From M55B157 sp964626275 (lineage in GTDB: Bacteria > Actinomycetota > Actinomycetes > S36-B12): a DNA stretch of 12,710 nt. The notes beneath the pieces are model-generated. The model searched no databases and was not told the DNA's origin. It was given only the letters and a program-made list of their open reading frames with translations. How positions within the stretch are numbered: the stretch's first letter is position 1; each line of letters starts with the position of its first letter. Below, one piece after another: positions 1-7,396 of this stretch. Made by a program: the position numbers and the translations under genes. The stretch lies in NCBI GenBank assembly GCA_964626275.1, contig CAZVCZ010000042.1, positions 1 through 12,710 of the forward strand. The letters are read 5' to 3'.

Positions 1-696
1 CAGGCCGAACAGATTCGACCTGACCAACTCCGCTCGGGCCGGGGAATCGTGGCCCAGGCGCACGGACCGGGTGTGCAGGCCCTCCTCGAGGCGGCCGGTG
101 TCCAGATCGTGCACGGCCGACCCGATCGCCGCCCCGCGACAGCGGACATCCTCGCCGCCATCGAGGCACTCGGATGCGCCGAGGTCGTGGTGCTGCCCAG
201 CGATGGGGACACGATCCCCGTCGCCGAGGTCGCCGCGGACCGTGCGCGTGAAGCTGGGCAGCGAGTGACAGTCATCCCCACCCGCAGCGTCGTCCAGACC
301 CTCGCGGCGATCGCCGTCCATGACGACGGTGCCCGCTTCGACGATGTGGTGGTGGCGATGGCGGACGCGGCTCGGGCGAGTCGGTATGGCGCCATCACCA
401 TCGCCTCCCGCGAGGCACTCACCAGCGCCGGTCAATGTCGGGTGGGTGATGTGCTCGGACTGGTGGAGGGCGACATCGTCGAGATCGGGATCGACCCGGT
501 CGAGGTTGCCGAGGCGGTCCTGCGGCGACTGCTGTCCAGCGGGGGAGAGTTGGTGACGCTCGTTCTCGGAACGGAGGCACCGGAAAGTGTGGCGGATCGG
601 CTGAGTGCCATGGTGACCGCGGAGAATCCGGGTGTGGACGTCGAGATCATCGATGGGGGGCAACCCCTGTGGCCCCTCATCATCGGAGTTGAATAG
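1..696 (+). CDS. DAK2/FakA-like protein, C-terminal part (5' end outside window)
   Basis: The reading frame is open from the first base, so the gene begins upstream of the window; the GTG at 49 is internal. The visible 231 residues match the C-terminal domain of FakA/YloV-type proteins, which carry a DhaL-like kinase domain at the N-terminus (not visible here). Family hallmarks in order are a GRGIVAQAHGPG segment, a stretch ending RRPATADILAAIEAL, EVVVLPSDGD and VIPTRSVVQTLAAI, then a C-terminal lobe with LVTLVLGTEAP. In Bacillota FakA phosphorylates fatty acids bound to FakB. Actinobacterial members sit next to recG, as here, and their substrate is not established by this sequence. The stop is 10 bases before the recG start, suggesting co-transcription. 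Family assignment is firm; the exact biochemical role is not. Confidence 0.88.
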   Translation, partial: QAEQIRPDQLRSGRGIVAQAHGPGVQALLEAAGVQIVHGRPDRRPATADILAAIEALGCAEVVVLPSDGDTIPVAEVAADRAREAGQRVTVIPTRSVVQTLAAIAVHDDGARFDDVVVAMADAARASRYGAITIASREALTSAGQCRVGDVLGLVEGDIVEIGIDPVEVAEAVLRRLLSSGGELVTLVLGTEAPESVADRLSAMVTAENPGVDVEIIDGGQPLWPLIIGVE

Positions 697-706
697 TCGC
701 CATCGG

Positions 707-2980
707 ATGAACGCGATGACCAGCTTCGACATCGATGACTCCCTCGGCCCCATCATCGGGGGGAGGACGGCAAAGTCACTGGACGAGACGTTCGGCATTC
801 GCACCGTCGGGGATCTGCTGAGCCACTATCCACGGCGCTATGTCGATCCGGGGGGCATGAGCGATCTCACCGCGCTGACCACGGGCGATCATGTCTCCGT
901 GCTCGCGGAGGTCGTGTCCTCGAAGCTGCATCGGCCCGGGGGTGAGCGTTCGCGCAAGTCACGTGTCGAGGTCGTCATCAGTGACGGAACCGGAACCCTG
1001 ACCCTGGTGTTCTTCAATCAGCCGGGGCGGAAGAACCAGTGCGCGGTGGGCCGCAAGGGATTATTCGAAGGTGTCGTGTCGAGTTTCCAGGGACGGCGGC
1101 AACTGACGCATCCACGTCTGCTGATGCTGCCGTCGGACCCGAAGGATCCGGACTACGCCGAAGCAGTCGAGCTGTTCACCGATCGCTTGATTCCGATCTA
1201 CCCCGCGTCGAAGGCAATGCCGACCTGGAAGATCTCCCAGGCGGTGGGCTACGTGCTCAAGGAACTGCGAGCACACCCCGACCTCGACGACAGCATCGAT
1301 CCGCTCCCGGAGGAGCTTCGTGAACGTCGGGGACTCATGGGCCTCACGCAGGCGTGGCAGGCGATCCACCTGCCCACGGACCTGCAGCAGGCGCAACGAG
1401 CTGAGGAGCGATTGCGCTTCGACGAGGCCTTCACCCTCCAGACGGTGCTGGCGCAACGGCGGGAACGATTGCGCGCGGTGACCGCGACCCCTCGACATCG
1501 TCGGGATCGTGGAGTGCTGGCGGCGTTCGACGCGCAGAACCCCTTCACCCTCACCGCGGCCCAGATGCGAGTCGGTGACGAGATCTTCGCCGATCTCGGG
1601 GCGGGACATCCGATGCATCGGCTTCTGCAGGGGGACGTGGGCAGCGGGAAGACCCTGGTGGCGCTGCGGGCGATGCTGGCTGTGGTCGACTCCGGAGCGC
1701 AGGCGGCGCTGTTGGCGCCGACGGAGGTGCTCGCCCACCAGCACTTCCACACCCTCCAGCAACTTCTCGGACCCTTGGCCCGCGGGGGAATGCTTGATGG
1801 AACGGACAATGCGACGTCGATCAGCCTCGTCACCGGGTCCCAGGGAGCCCGCGCACGCAGGAAGGCCCTGCAGGATCTCTCCTCGGGCACCAGCGGGATC
1901 GTCGTCGGCACCCATGCCCTGCTCGAGGACACGGTGGCCTTCGCCGAACTCGGCCTCGTCGTCATCGACGAGCAGCATCGATTCGGGGTCGAGCAGCGCT
2001 CCGTGCTCGCCCAACCACTCGCCGATGGAACCCGCCCCCATGTGCTGGTCATGACAGCCACGCCAATTCCCCGCACCGTGGCCATGACGGTCTTCGGCGA
2101 CCTCGATGTGAGTGTCCTCGATCAGTCGCCGGAGGGCCGTCAGCCCGTCGCGACGCATGTTGTGGCACCCCGGGAGAAGCCACGGTTCCTCACCCGCGCC
2201 TGGGAGCGCATCGGTGAAGAAGTCGCTGCAGGGCACAAGGTCTATGTCGTGTGTCCGCGCATCGGTGACTCGCATGCGGGGCCCCCGGATGCTGAGGAAG
2301 CAACGGATGCCTCCGATGCGGATGCGCAGGAGTCCGGAGCGCAGGAAGCCTCCCCGATGGCCAGTGTGCTCGATGTGGTGGCCGATCTTCGCGAGACCCT
2401 GCTGCCCGGTCTGCGCATCGGCATGCTCCACGGCCGCCTTCCGGCCGAGGTGAAGGAGCAGATGATGCGTGACTTCGCGGCGCCCGCGGATGATCCGAGC
2501 GCCGTGGACGTGCTCGTGGCGACGACCGTGGTCGAGGTGGGCGTCGACGTCCCCGAGGCCACCGTGATGGTCATCCTCGACGCGGATCGGTTCGGTATCT
2601 CACAGTTGCACCAGTTGCGCGGCCGGGTGGGGCGCGGAAGCGCCCCGAGCCTGTGCCTCCTCGTGACCTCCGCCGAACCGGGCTCGCCGGGCCGCGAACG
2701 ACTGGAGGCGGTGGCGGCCACGACGGATGGGTTCGCCCTGGCGAGGGTCGATCTTCAGGCCCGCAGGGAGGGTGATGTCCTGGGTGCCATGCAGTCCGGT
2801 CGGCGCTCGTCGCTTCGGCTGCTTCAGGTGCTCCGGGATGAGGATCTTGTCATCGCAGCGCGGGACGAGGCCGGCGCCATCGTCTCGGCGGATCCAGACC
2901 TTCGAGAGCATCGACGACTTCGCTCGGCGGTGGCACGGCTCCTCGACGACGACCGCACCGACTATCTCGACAAGGGGTGA
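707..2980 (+). CDS. recG: ATP-dependent DNA helicase RecG
   Basis: RecG is a superfamily 2 helicase that remodels stalled replication forks and branch-migrates Holliday junctions. The 757-residue product begins with a wedge/OB-fold region (about 1-200). Helicase motifs follow: Walker A GDVGSGKT (309-316), Walker B DEQH (421-424), TATPIPRT (450-457) and motif VI QLRGRVGRG (636-644). The C-terminal RecG signature reads RREGDVLGAMQSG (about 687-699), with the arginine-rich variant typical of actinobacteria. An Asp/Ala/Glu-rich insertion lies at about 521-552, after VYVVCPRIG, and looks like a disordered surface loop. ATG at 707 is chosen because in-frame starts further upstream (for example 632) lie inside the FakA-like gene and encode non-RecG sequence; ATG at 716 is an alternative. 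The stop is 5 bases before rsmD. Confidence 0.97.
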   Translation: MNAMTSFDIDDSLGPIIGGRTAKSLDETFGIRTVGDLLSHYPRRYVDPGGMSDLTALTTGDHVSVLAEVVSSKLHRPGGERSRKSRVEVVISDGTGTLTLVFFNQPGRKNQCAVGRKGLFEGVVSSFQGRRQLTHPRLLMLPSDPKDPDYAEAVELFTDRLIPIYPASKAMPTWKISQAVGYVLKELRAHPDLDDSIDPLPEELRERRGLMGLTQAWQAIHLPTDLQQAQRAEERLRFDEAFTLQTVLAQRRERLRAVTATPRHRRDRGVLAAFDAQNPFTLTAAQMRVGDEIFADLGAGHPMHRLLQGDVGSGKTLVALRAMLAVVDSGAQAALLAPTEVLAHQHFHTLQQLLGPLARGGMLDGTDNATSISLVTGSQGARARRKALQDLSSGTSGIVVGTHALLEDTVAFAELGLVVIDEQHRFGVEQRSVLAQPLADGTRPHVLVMTATPIPRTVAMTVFGDLDVSVLDQSPEGRQPVATHVVAPREKPRFLTRAWERIGEEVAAGHKVYVVCPRIGDSHAGPPDAEEATDASDADAQESGAQEASPMASVLDVVADLRETLLPGLRIGMLHGRLPAEVKEQMMRDFAAPADDPSAVDVLVATTVVEVGVDVPEATVMVILDADRFGISQLHQLRGRVGRGSAPSLCLLVTSAEPGSPGRERLEAVAATTDGFALARVDLQARREGDVLGAMQSGRRSSLRLLQVLRDEDLVIAARDEAGAIVSADPDLREHRRLRSAVARLLDDDRTDYLDKG

Positions 2981-2985
2981 TCGGG

Positions 2986-3582
2986 ATGCGCATCATCGGA
3001 GGCAGCGCACGGGGCCGACGCCTCGTCGCACCACGGGGCGGGACCACCCGCCCAACCTCCGACCGTGTTCGTGAGTCCCTCTTCGCCACCCTCAGCTCTC
3101 GTCGGGCAGGCGGGGAATCCCCGTGGGAATCCACGAGGGTGCTCGATCTCTTCGCCGGATCCGGAGCACTGGGACTGGAGGCGTTGAGCCGGGGGGCGGA
3201 GTCGGTCATTTTCGTGGAGAACAACCGATCGGCGCTTGCGGCCTTGCGCACCAACATCGATGCGGTCGACCTCCCCGGGGCGAGCGTGGTCACCGTGGAT
3301 GCCTGGCGGTACGCCGAAACCTCAGCGGGTCCCTCCTTCGACCTCGTGCTCTGCGACCCGCCCTATGCGGTCGAAGGGGATCGCATCTCCACCCTCGTGG
3401 CGAGCCTCATCCGCGGCGGACGACTGGCGGCGGGATGCGATGTCGTGATCGAACGGGATATCCGTTCGCCCCAGGCACCCTGGCCGCAGGATCCGGATCT
3501 GATCGACCTCGATCGACGTGCCTACGGGGAGACGGCCCTTTGGTACGGTCGCTTCGAGCCGAGCGCCACGCGCGCCACGTGA
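2986..3582 (+). CDS. rsmD: 16S rRNA (guanine(966)-N(2))-methyltransferase RsmD
   Basis: RsmD is a SAM-dependent methyltransferase that modifies G966 (E. coli numbering) of 16S rRNA in the assembled small subunit. The 198-residue protein starts MRIIGGSARGRRL, the expected N-terminus. It carries TRPTSDRVRESLF (21-33), the SAM-binding motif I DLFAGSG (54-60) and the catalytic DPPY motif (124-127). ATG at 2986 is preferred; a GTG at 2977 overlapping the recG stop is in frame but would add three residues ahead of the conserved start. The recG-rsmD-coaD arrangement is common in actinobacteria, and rsmD-coaD pairing is widespread in bacteria. Length is normal for the family. Confidence 0.96.
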   Translation: MRIIGGSARGRRLVAPRGGTTRPTSDRVRESLFATLSSRRAGGESPWESTRVLDLFAGSGALGLEALSRGAESVIFVENNRSALAALRTNIDAVDLPGASVVTVDAWRYAETSAGPSFDLVLCDPPYAVEGDRISTLVASLIRGGRLAAGCDVVIERDIRSPQAPWPQDPDLIDLDRRAYGETALWYGRFEPSATRAT

Positions 3583-3603
3583 TCGACGGAAGGATCGGTT
3601 GAG

Positions 3604-4086
3604 ATGCGAACCGCGGTGTGCCCGGGATCCTTCGACCCGGTGACCAACGGGCACCTCGATGTCTTCTCGCGCGCCGCCGCACTCGCCGATCGGGTCGTGG
3701 TGGCCGTCCTCGTCAACAAGACGAAGGCCAGCCTGTTCACCGTGGAGGAGCGGATCGAGATGCTCCGCGAGGTCGTCGCTCCCCTCGGCAATGTCGAGGT
3801 CGATTCATTCCATGGCCTCCTCGTCGATTACTGCCGCGATCACAACGTCCAGGCGATCGTGAAGGGCCTGCGGGCCGTCAGCGATTTCGACTACGAATTG
3901 CAGATGGCCCAGATGAATTACCGACTCGCCGGGGTGGAGACTCTCTTCATCTCCACGAACCCCCTTTACAGTTACCTCTCGTCGAGCCTGGTCAAGGAGG
4001 TGGCGGCTTACGGCGGCAGCGTCGAGGGCCTGCTTCCGTCCACGGTCGTGACGAAGTTGCTGGCCAAACTGCAGGAGAGGGCGTAG
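3604..4086 (+). CDS. coaD: Phosphopantetheine adenylyltransferase CoaD
   Basis: CoaD catalyses the penultimate step of coenzyme A synthesis, joining ATP and 4'-phosphopantetheine to give dephospho-CoA and pyrophosphate in the cytosol. The 160-residue protein has the nucleotidyltransferase start CPGSFDPVTNGH (6-17), including the TxGH catalytic motif (14-17). It also has a lysine-containing NKTK loop (38-41), GLRAVSDFDYE (88-98), the LQMAQMN segment (99-105), and the phosphate-binding SSS-LVKEVA region (126-134). All expected family elements are present and the length is typical. A purine-rich GGAAGG at 3588-3593 lies 10 bases before the ATG and is a credible ribosome-binding site. The gene is only 21 bases from rsmD and 7 bases from the next gene, so co-transcription is likely. 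Confidence 0.97.
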   Translation: MRTAVCPGSFDPVTNGHLDVFSRAAALADRVVVAVLVNKTKASLFTVEERIEMLREVVAPLGNVEVDSFHGLLVDYCRDHNVQAIVKGLRAVSDFDYELQMAQMNYRLAGVETLFISTNPLYSYLSSSLVKEVAAYGGSVEGLLPSTVVTKLLAKLQERA

Positions 4087-4093
4087 TCGCAAG

Positions 4094-4579
4094 ATGGATG
4101 TCGACGAGAAACTCGAGGAACTCGCGCAGTTGGTCGAGGAGGCCAAATCGGTCCCGCTGTCGACCTCGTGCATGGTGAACCGGGCCCAGGTCCTCGATCT
4201 CATCGAGGAGATCCACGATCTGCTTCCCGAGGCACTCACGCATGCCGATCACCTGCTCGCCGACCGATCCGCGGTGGTGGATGAGGGGCGCCGGGAAGCT
4301 GATCGCATGATCGCCGAGGCCCGAGAGGAGCAGCAGCGGATGCTGTCCCAGCACGAGGTCTATCTCGTGGCGGTGGCGGAGGCGGAGGCGCTGCGAGCGG
4401 AAACGGCCGCCGACTGCGAGCGGATGCGCCGGGAGACCGACGACTACATCGACTCCAAACTGGCGACCTTCGAGATCGCTCTGCACAAGACCCTCACGGT
4501 GGTCGAGCGAGGGCGGGACAGGATTCGGGGTACTGACGAGGAGGAGATCCACGGGGGAGACGAGCCCCTCCCGGAGTAG
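4094..4579 (+). CDS. sepIVA: SepIVA/DivIVA-like septation coiled-coil protein (short form)
   Basis: The 161-residue product resembles mycobacterial SepIVA (Rv2927c), a DivIVA-domain-related protein needed for septation and polar envelope growth. Two regions match: an N-terminal part with LVEEAKSVPLSTSCMVNRAQVLDLIEEI (about 13-40), and a C-terminal coiled coil with EQQRMLSQHEV (79-89), AEAEALRAET (95-104) and a D-YIDSKLATFE segment (117-127) ending in a VERGRDRIR-like tail. Between these the mycobacterial protein has a much longer Ala/Glu/Arg coiled coil, so this homologue is an internally shortened version. Nearly all of it is predicted helical. It lies directly after coaD and before the DUF177 gene; in M. 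tuberculosis the DUF177 gene also neighbours sepIVA. A GGAGAGG at 4074-4080 is a possible ribosome site, slightly far from the ATG. Family identity is fairly sure; localisation is inferred. Confidence 0.85.
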   Translation: MDVDEKLEELAQLVEEAKSVPLSTSCMVNRAQVLDLIEEIHDLLPEALTHADHLLADRSAVVDEGRREADRMIAEAREEQQRMLSQHEVYLVAVAEAEALRAETAADCERMRRETDDYIDSKLATFEIALHKTLTVVERGRDRIRGTDEEEIHGGDEPLPE

Positions 4580-4594
4580 GCCCCACCCCTGCGA

Positions 4595-4625
4595 TTCGCC
4601 CGCCCCGACCCCGGTGGCGTATTCT
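4595..4625 (+). promoter_or_regulatory. Possible weak promoter before the DUF177-rpmF group
   Basis: The 94-base gap 4580-4673 is one of the largest in the first half of the window. It contains TATTCT (4620-4625), a fair actinobacterial -10 candidate. The best upstream match, TTCGCC (4595-4600), is poor and 19 bases away. It would give a leader of about 40 bases with a ribosome site GGAG at 4659-4662. The call rests on spacing and one hexamer only, so it is weak. Confidence 0.25.
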
Positions 4626-4673
4626 CGACGACGGCCGGTTGCGAGATCGATATCGGCTGGAGTGAGACCACAG

Positions 4674-5264
4674 ATGAAGGGTGCCGTGCCCACGCTCGAT
4701 CCCCGTTCGCCCCTCGTGCTCGATATTCGCGAGCTGGGTCGACGCGCGGGGTCGATCATGGAGACGGCACGAGTGGTTCCCGCCCCGGTCGATCTCGCTG
4801 TCGCGCTGGCCCGGGTTCCTGAGGGCGCGGATCTGGCGCTGCATGTGCAGTGCGAGTCGGCGGGTGAGGGAATCTGGGTGACCGGGTCGGTGGATTTCAC
4901 GGTCGTCGGGGAATGCGCCCGATGCCTCGAACCGCTGTCCTGGCCGCAGGAGGCAACCTTCGAGGAGTTGTTCGCGTATCCACCCACCGACGCGCGCGGT
5001 GCCCGGGTGGACGAGGACGATGATGAGGAGGGGGAGCGGTCGATCGTCGAGGACGACCTGATCGATCTCGAGCCGATCGTGCGCGACGCCATCGTGCTGT
5101 CGCTCCCGATGGCGCCGATGTGCCGCGAGCAATGCGCGGGACTGTGCCCGACCTGCGGAGTTCGGCTCGAAGCCGGGCATGATCACCGGCACGAGACGAT
5201 CGACCCACGCTGGGAGGCGCTCCGGGCGCTGACCGATGACACGGAGAATGAGAAGGGCAACTGA
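4674..5264 (+). CDS. DUF177 (YceD family) protein, linked to rpmF
   Basis: The product is a 196-residue YceD/DUF177 protein. The family is almost always encoded next to rpmF; bacterial and plant members have been linked to 23S rRNA accumulation or ribosome assembly. Visible hallmarks are PLVLDIRELGRRAG near the N-terminus (13-26), ECARCLEPL (80-88) and a C-terminal Cys cluster CREQCAGLCPTCG (150-162). Cysteines 81, 84, 150, 154, 158 and 161 could bind a metal. An acidic linker (about 113-130) separates the two halves. ATG at 4674 is chosen because GGAG (4659-4662) sits at suitable spacing and the upstream in-frame GTG at 4614 would add 20 residues unlike the family. A GTG at 4686 is possible. 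The stop is 2 bases from the rpmF start, implying tight coupling. Confidence 0.92.
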   Translation: MKGAVPTLDPRSPLVLDIRELGRRAGSIMETARVVPAPVDLAVALARVPEGADLALHVQCESAGEGIWVTGSVDFTVVGECARCLEPLSWPQEATFEELFAYPPTDARGARVDEDDDEEGERSIVEDDLIDLEPIVRDAIVLSLPMAPMCREQCAGLCPTCGVRLEAGHDHRHETIDPRWEALRALTDDTENEKGN

Positions 5265-5266
5265 CG

Positions 5267-5440
5267 ATGGCCGTCCCCAAGCGCAAGACCTCACGTTCCA
5301 ACACCCGCCACCGCCGCTCGCAGTGGAAGACCTCGGCGCCGACCCTGGTCAGTTGCGCGCGCTGCCGTGAGCCCAAGCTTCCCCATGGCGCCTGCCCCAC
5401 CTGCGGCACCTACGCCAAGCGCCGGGTCCTCGACGTCTGA
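5267..5440 (+). CDS. rpmF: Large ribosomal subunit protein L32 (bL32)
   Basis: The gene encodes a 57-residue protein starting MAVPKRKTSRSNTRHRRSQW, the unmistakable start of bL32. It ends with a zinc-ribbon made from C30-x2-C33 and C43-x2-C46, so this is the zinc-binding (C+) form rather than the cysteine-free paralogue used under zinc limitation. The protein binds 23S rRNA near the exit-side face of the 50S subunit. It begins two bases after the DUF177 stop, the standard YceD-rpmF pair, and its translation is probably coupled to that gene. Length and basic composition are typical. Confidence 0.97.
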   Translation: MAVPKRKTSRSNTRHRRSQWKTSAPTLVSCARCREPKLPHGACPTCGTYAKRRVLDV

Positions 5441-5453
5441 GTCCCGCTCGGAC

Positions 5454-5684
5454 ATGGATGAGGCCGCGGTTCCGTCAGCCCTCATGCGGGTGCTCGGCAC
5501 CCCGCAGGGTGTCACGCTGCGCCGGGACACACCCCTCGCTGGCATTGGCGTCGATCCACTAGCGCGACTTCTGCTCATCGACGCCTGCCTCGATGCGGGC
5601 CTCGCCGTCGATCCGGACGAGGTCTGGAGAGCGCAGACCCTCGGCGAGGTCATGATGGCGGCGGACACCGCCCACCTCTCGTGA
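5454..5684 (+). CDS. Acyl-carrier-protein-like protein lacking the phosphopantetheine serine
   Basis: The predicted 76-residue protein has the size and pattern of an acyl carrier protein. TPLAGIGVDPL (26-36) lines up with the loop before helix II of ACP. A hydrophobic helix follows, then AVDPDEVWRAQTLGEVMMAA (51-70), matching the I-PDE....TVGD region of ACPs. The serine of the DSL motif, which carries 4'-phosphopantetheine, is proline here (D34-P35-L36). The acidic helix II face used to dock fatty-acid enzymes is also largely lost. It should therefore not act as a normal carrier. ATG at 5454 is chosen since the frame extends upstream only by running inside rpmF; no clear ribosome site is seen. 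It sits between rpmF and rnc, 7 bases before rnc. An ACP fold is inferred by eye; function is unknown. Confidence 0.7.
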   Translation: MDEAAVPSALMRVLGTPQGVTLRRDTPLAGIGVDPLARLLLIDACLDAGLAVDPDEVWRAQTLGEVMMAADTAHLS

Positions 5685-5691
5685 GCGCTGC

Positions 5692-6423
5692 ATGAGCGAG
5701 TCGACCTCCCCCTCGCGAACCGCCCCCGAGGAGCGGTTGCAGCAGGCGCTCGGGGTGACGCTGTCCGATGAGTTGCTCGATCTCGCATTGACCCACCGCT
5801 CCTTCGCCTACGAGAACGGCGGGTTGCCCACCAACGAGCGCTTGGAGTTCCTCGGTGACTCCGTGCTCGGGCTCATCGTCACCGATGCGCTCTACCGCGA
5901 TCGGGTGCACGATCCCGAAGGACAGTTGGCGAAGGTTCGCGCGGCGGTCGTGAATGCTCGGGCCCTGGCTGATGTTGCACGGCGTATCGGGGTGGGGGAC
6001 TGTGTCCGTCTCGGCCGAGGTGAGGAGGGCACCGGGGGTCGCGACAAGGCCTCGATCCTCGCCGACACGCTCGAAGCCATCCTGGGAGCGGTGTATCTCG
6101 AGCACGGTGTCGTCGTTGCCGGTGAGGTGATCCATGGCCTGTTCGACCCGCTGCTTGCGGCAGCGGCCGAGCGAGGGGCCGGTCTGGACTGGAAGACGTC
6201 GCTGCAGGAACTCACCGCGAGAGCAGAATTGGGCGTGCCCGAATACCGGCTCTCCGAGACCGGTCCAGACCACGACAAGTTCTTCACCGCGTGGGTGGTG
6301 GTGTCGGAGCGGGAGTTCTCCCGGGGTCACGGCCGATCCAAGAAGGAGGCCGAGCAGGAGGCAGCAGAGGCGGCCTACGTCACGTTGAGCGAGGAGTATC
6401 CCGACCTCATCGGCGATGAATAG
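5692..6423 (+). CDS. rnc: Ribonuclease III
   Basis: RNase III cleaves double-stranded RNA as a homodimer, processing rRNA precursors and structured mRNAs. The 243-residue protein has the signature NERLEFLGDSVLG (48-60), with metal-site residues E49, E52 and D56. A further acidic residue E76 lies in HDPEGQLAKVR, and the second catalytic pair D125 and E128 lies in ADTLEAILGAVYLE. A double-stranded RNA-binding domain fills about 167-235, starting DWKTSLQELTA and ending in GRSKKEAEQEAA. All catalytic positions are intact and the length is normal. The gene starts 7 bases after the ACP-like gene and ends 18 bases before mutM, within an apparent operon that leads on to smc and ftsY as in many Gram-positive bacteria. 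Confidence 0.98.
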   Translation: MSESTSPSRTAPEERLQQALGVTLSDELLDLALTHRSFAYENGGLPTNERLEFLGDSVLGLIVTDALYRDRVHDPEGQLAKVRAAVVNARALADVARRIGVGDCVRLGRGEEGTGGRDKASILADTLEAILGAVYLEHGVVVAGEVIHGLFDPLLAAAAERGAGLDWKTSLQELTARAELGVPEYRLSETGPDHDKFFTAWVVVSEREFSRGHGRSKKEAEQEAAEAAYVTLSEEYPDLIGDE

Positions 6424-6441
6424 GGATCCGAGTAGGGATCG

Positions 6442-7323
6442 ATGCCGGAATTACCTGAGGTCGAAGTCGTCCGCCGCGGCCTGGCCCCCTGGGTGTCGGG
6501 CCGTCGCGTCACCCAGGTCGCGGTCGATCACGACCGATCGATCCGGCGCCATCCCGGGGATGCCCGCGCCTTCGCTCGTGAGATCAAGGGTGAGGTCATC
6601 GCCTATCCCAGCCGCCGGGGCAAATACCTGTGGTTCGTCCTCGAGCCCTCGCGCCGCGCCCTCGTCGTGCACCTCGGGATGAGCGGGCAACTCCTTCTCA
6701 TCAATCCGAACGACGTCCCCGACCGGGTGCGCCTGCACCATGTGCGGGTCAGGATCGACATGGCGGCAGACCATCAACTGTGGTTCGTGGACCAGCGCAC
6801 CTTCGGGGGTCTGTTCGTGGATGATCTCGTCACCGATGGTGGCGCAGGAGCGCTCCCGGTGTCGGTGCGCCACATCGCGCGCGACCCCCTCGATCCACTC
6901 TTCGATGACCGAGGATTCTCGCGGGACCTGCGGCGCCGAGGGACGGGAATCAAGCGTGCGCTACTCGATCAATCCCTGATCTCCGGCATCGGCAACATCT
7001 ATGCGGATGAAGCACTGTGGCGCTCGCGTCTGCACTACGACCGCCCGTGCACTCGGCTGTCACCGCGGGACGTGGACGCGCTCCTCGGGCATGTGCGCGA
7101 CGTGATGAATGAAGCGCTCGCCCAGGGTGGCACCTCCTTCGACGACCTCTACGTCAACGTTAACGGCGAGAGCGGCTACTTCGATCGGTCACTTCACGCC
7201 TACGGCAGGCAGGGGCAGCCCTGCCATCGGTGCGGTCGCCCCCTGGTGCGTGAGGCGTTCATGAATCGGTCGTCCTACCGCTGCCCCCGGTGCCAGCGCG
7301 CCCCGGTGCGAGCCGGTGGCTGA
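6442..7323 (+). CDS. mutM: Formamidopyrimidine-DNA glycosylase MutM/Fpg
   Basis: Fpg is a bifunctional glycosylase/AP lyase that removes 8-oxoguanine and formamidopyrimidines. The 293-residue protein starts MPELPEVEVV, giving the catalytic P2 and E3 after Met removal. It has the conserved lysine K61 in GKYLWF, and the helix-filling triad M80, R119 (in DQRTFG) and F121. The helix-two-turn-helix region contains GIGNIYADEALW (182-193). A C-terminal zinc finger has C261, C264, C281 and C284 with the conserved R276. These features support true Fpg rather than the Nei branch. AGGG at 6434-6437, five or so bases before the ATG, is a fair ribosome site. The rnc-mutM-smc order is standard for actinobacteria. 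Confidence 0.97.
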   Translation: MPELPEVEVVRRGLAPWVSGRRVTQVAVDHDRSIRRHPGDARAFAREIKGEVIAYPSRRGKYLWFVLEPSRRALVVHLGMSGQLLLINPNDVPDRVRLHHVRVRIDMAADHQLWFVDQRTFGGLFVDDLVTDGGAGALPVSVRHIARDPLDPLFDDRGFSRDLRRRGTGIKRALLDQSLISGIGNIYADEALWRSRLHYDRPCTRLSPRDVDALLGHVRDVMNEALAQGGTSFDDLYVNVNGESGYFDRSLHAYGRQGQPCHRCGRPLVREAFMNRSSYRCPRCQRAPVRAGG

Positions 7324-7396
7324 GGGACTGGCACCCTAGGGGGAGAGGCTGGCGACGCGACGAGGCGCGCGATGCGCCACAACGTCGGAGGGCACC

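Noticed and set aside
632..706. Upstream in-frame start for recG
   Set aside because: It would place 25 residues inside the FakA-like gene with sequence unlike any RecG; ATG at 707 gives a natural start.
1061..2431. Long minus-strand open frame (456 codons) opposite recG
   Set aside because: Its translation has no recognisable domain and mirrors the codon bias of recG, which has every helicase motif on the plus strand. It is a high-GC shadow.
3619..3621. Cysteine where many CoaD proteins have Tyr before PGSFDP
   Set aside because: Mycobacterial CoaD also has VCPGSFDP as I recall it, so this is normal for actinobacteria.
4614..4673. GTG start at 4614 for the DUF177 gene
   Set aside because: It adds an Arg-rich 20-residue leader not seen in the family, while the ATG at 4674 has a better placed GGAG.
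5367..5453. Earlier ATG for the ACP-like gene, overlapping rpmF
   Set aside because: The extra 29 residues are Pro/Ser/Ala-rich out-of-frame readings of the rpmF zinc ribbon; ATG at 5454 gives an ACP-sized protein.
6421..6440. Eight-base direct repeat TAGGGATC between rnc and mutM
   Set aside because: It is too short to mean much; the second copy simply supplies the AGGG ribosome site of mutM.
7364..7378. GGCGC-GCGAT-GCGCC hairpin between mutM and the zipper gene
   Set aside because: A five-pair stem in GC-rich DNA is expected by chance, has no T-run, and lies just before a ribosome site.
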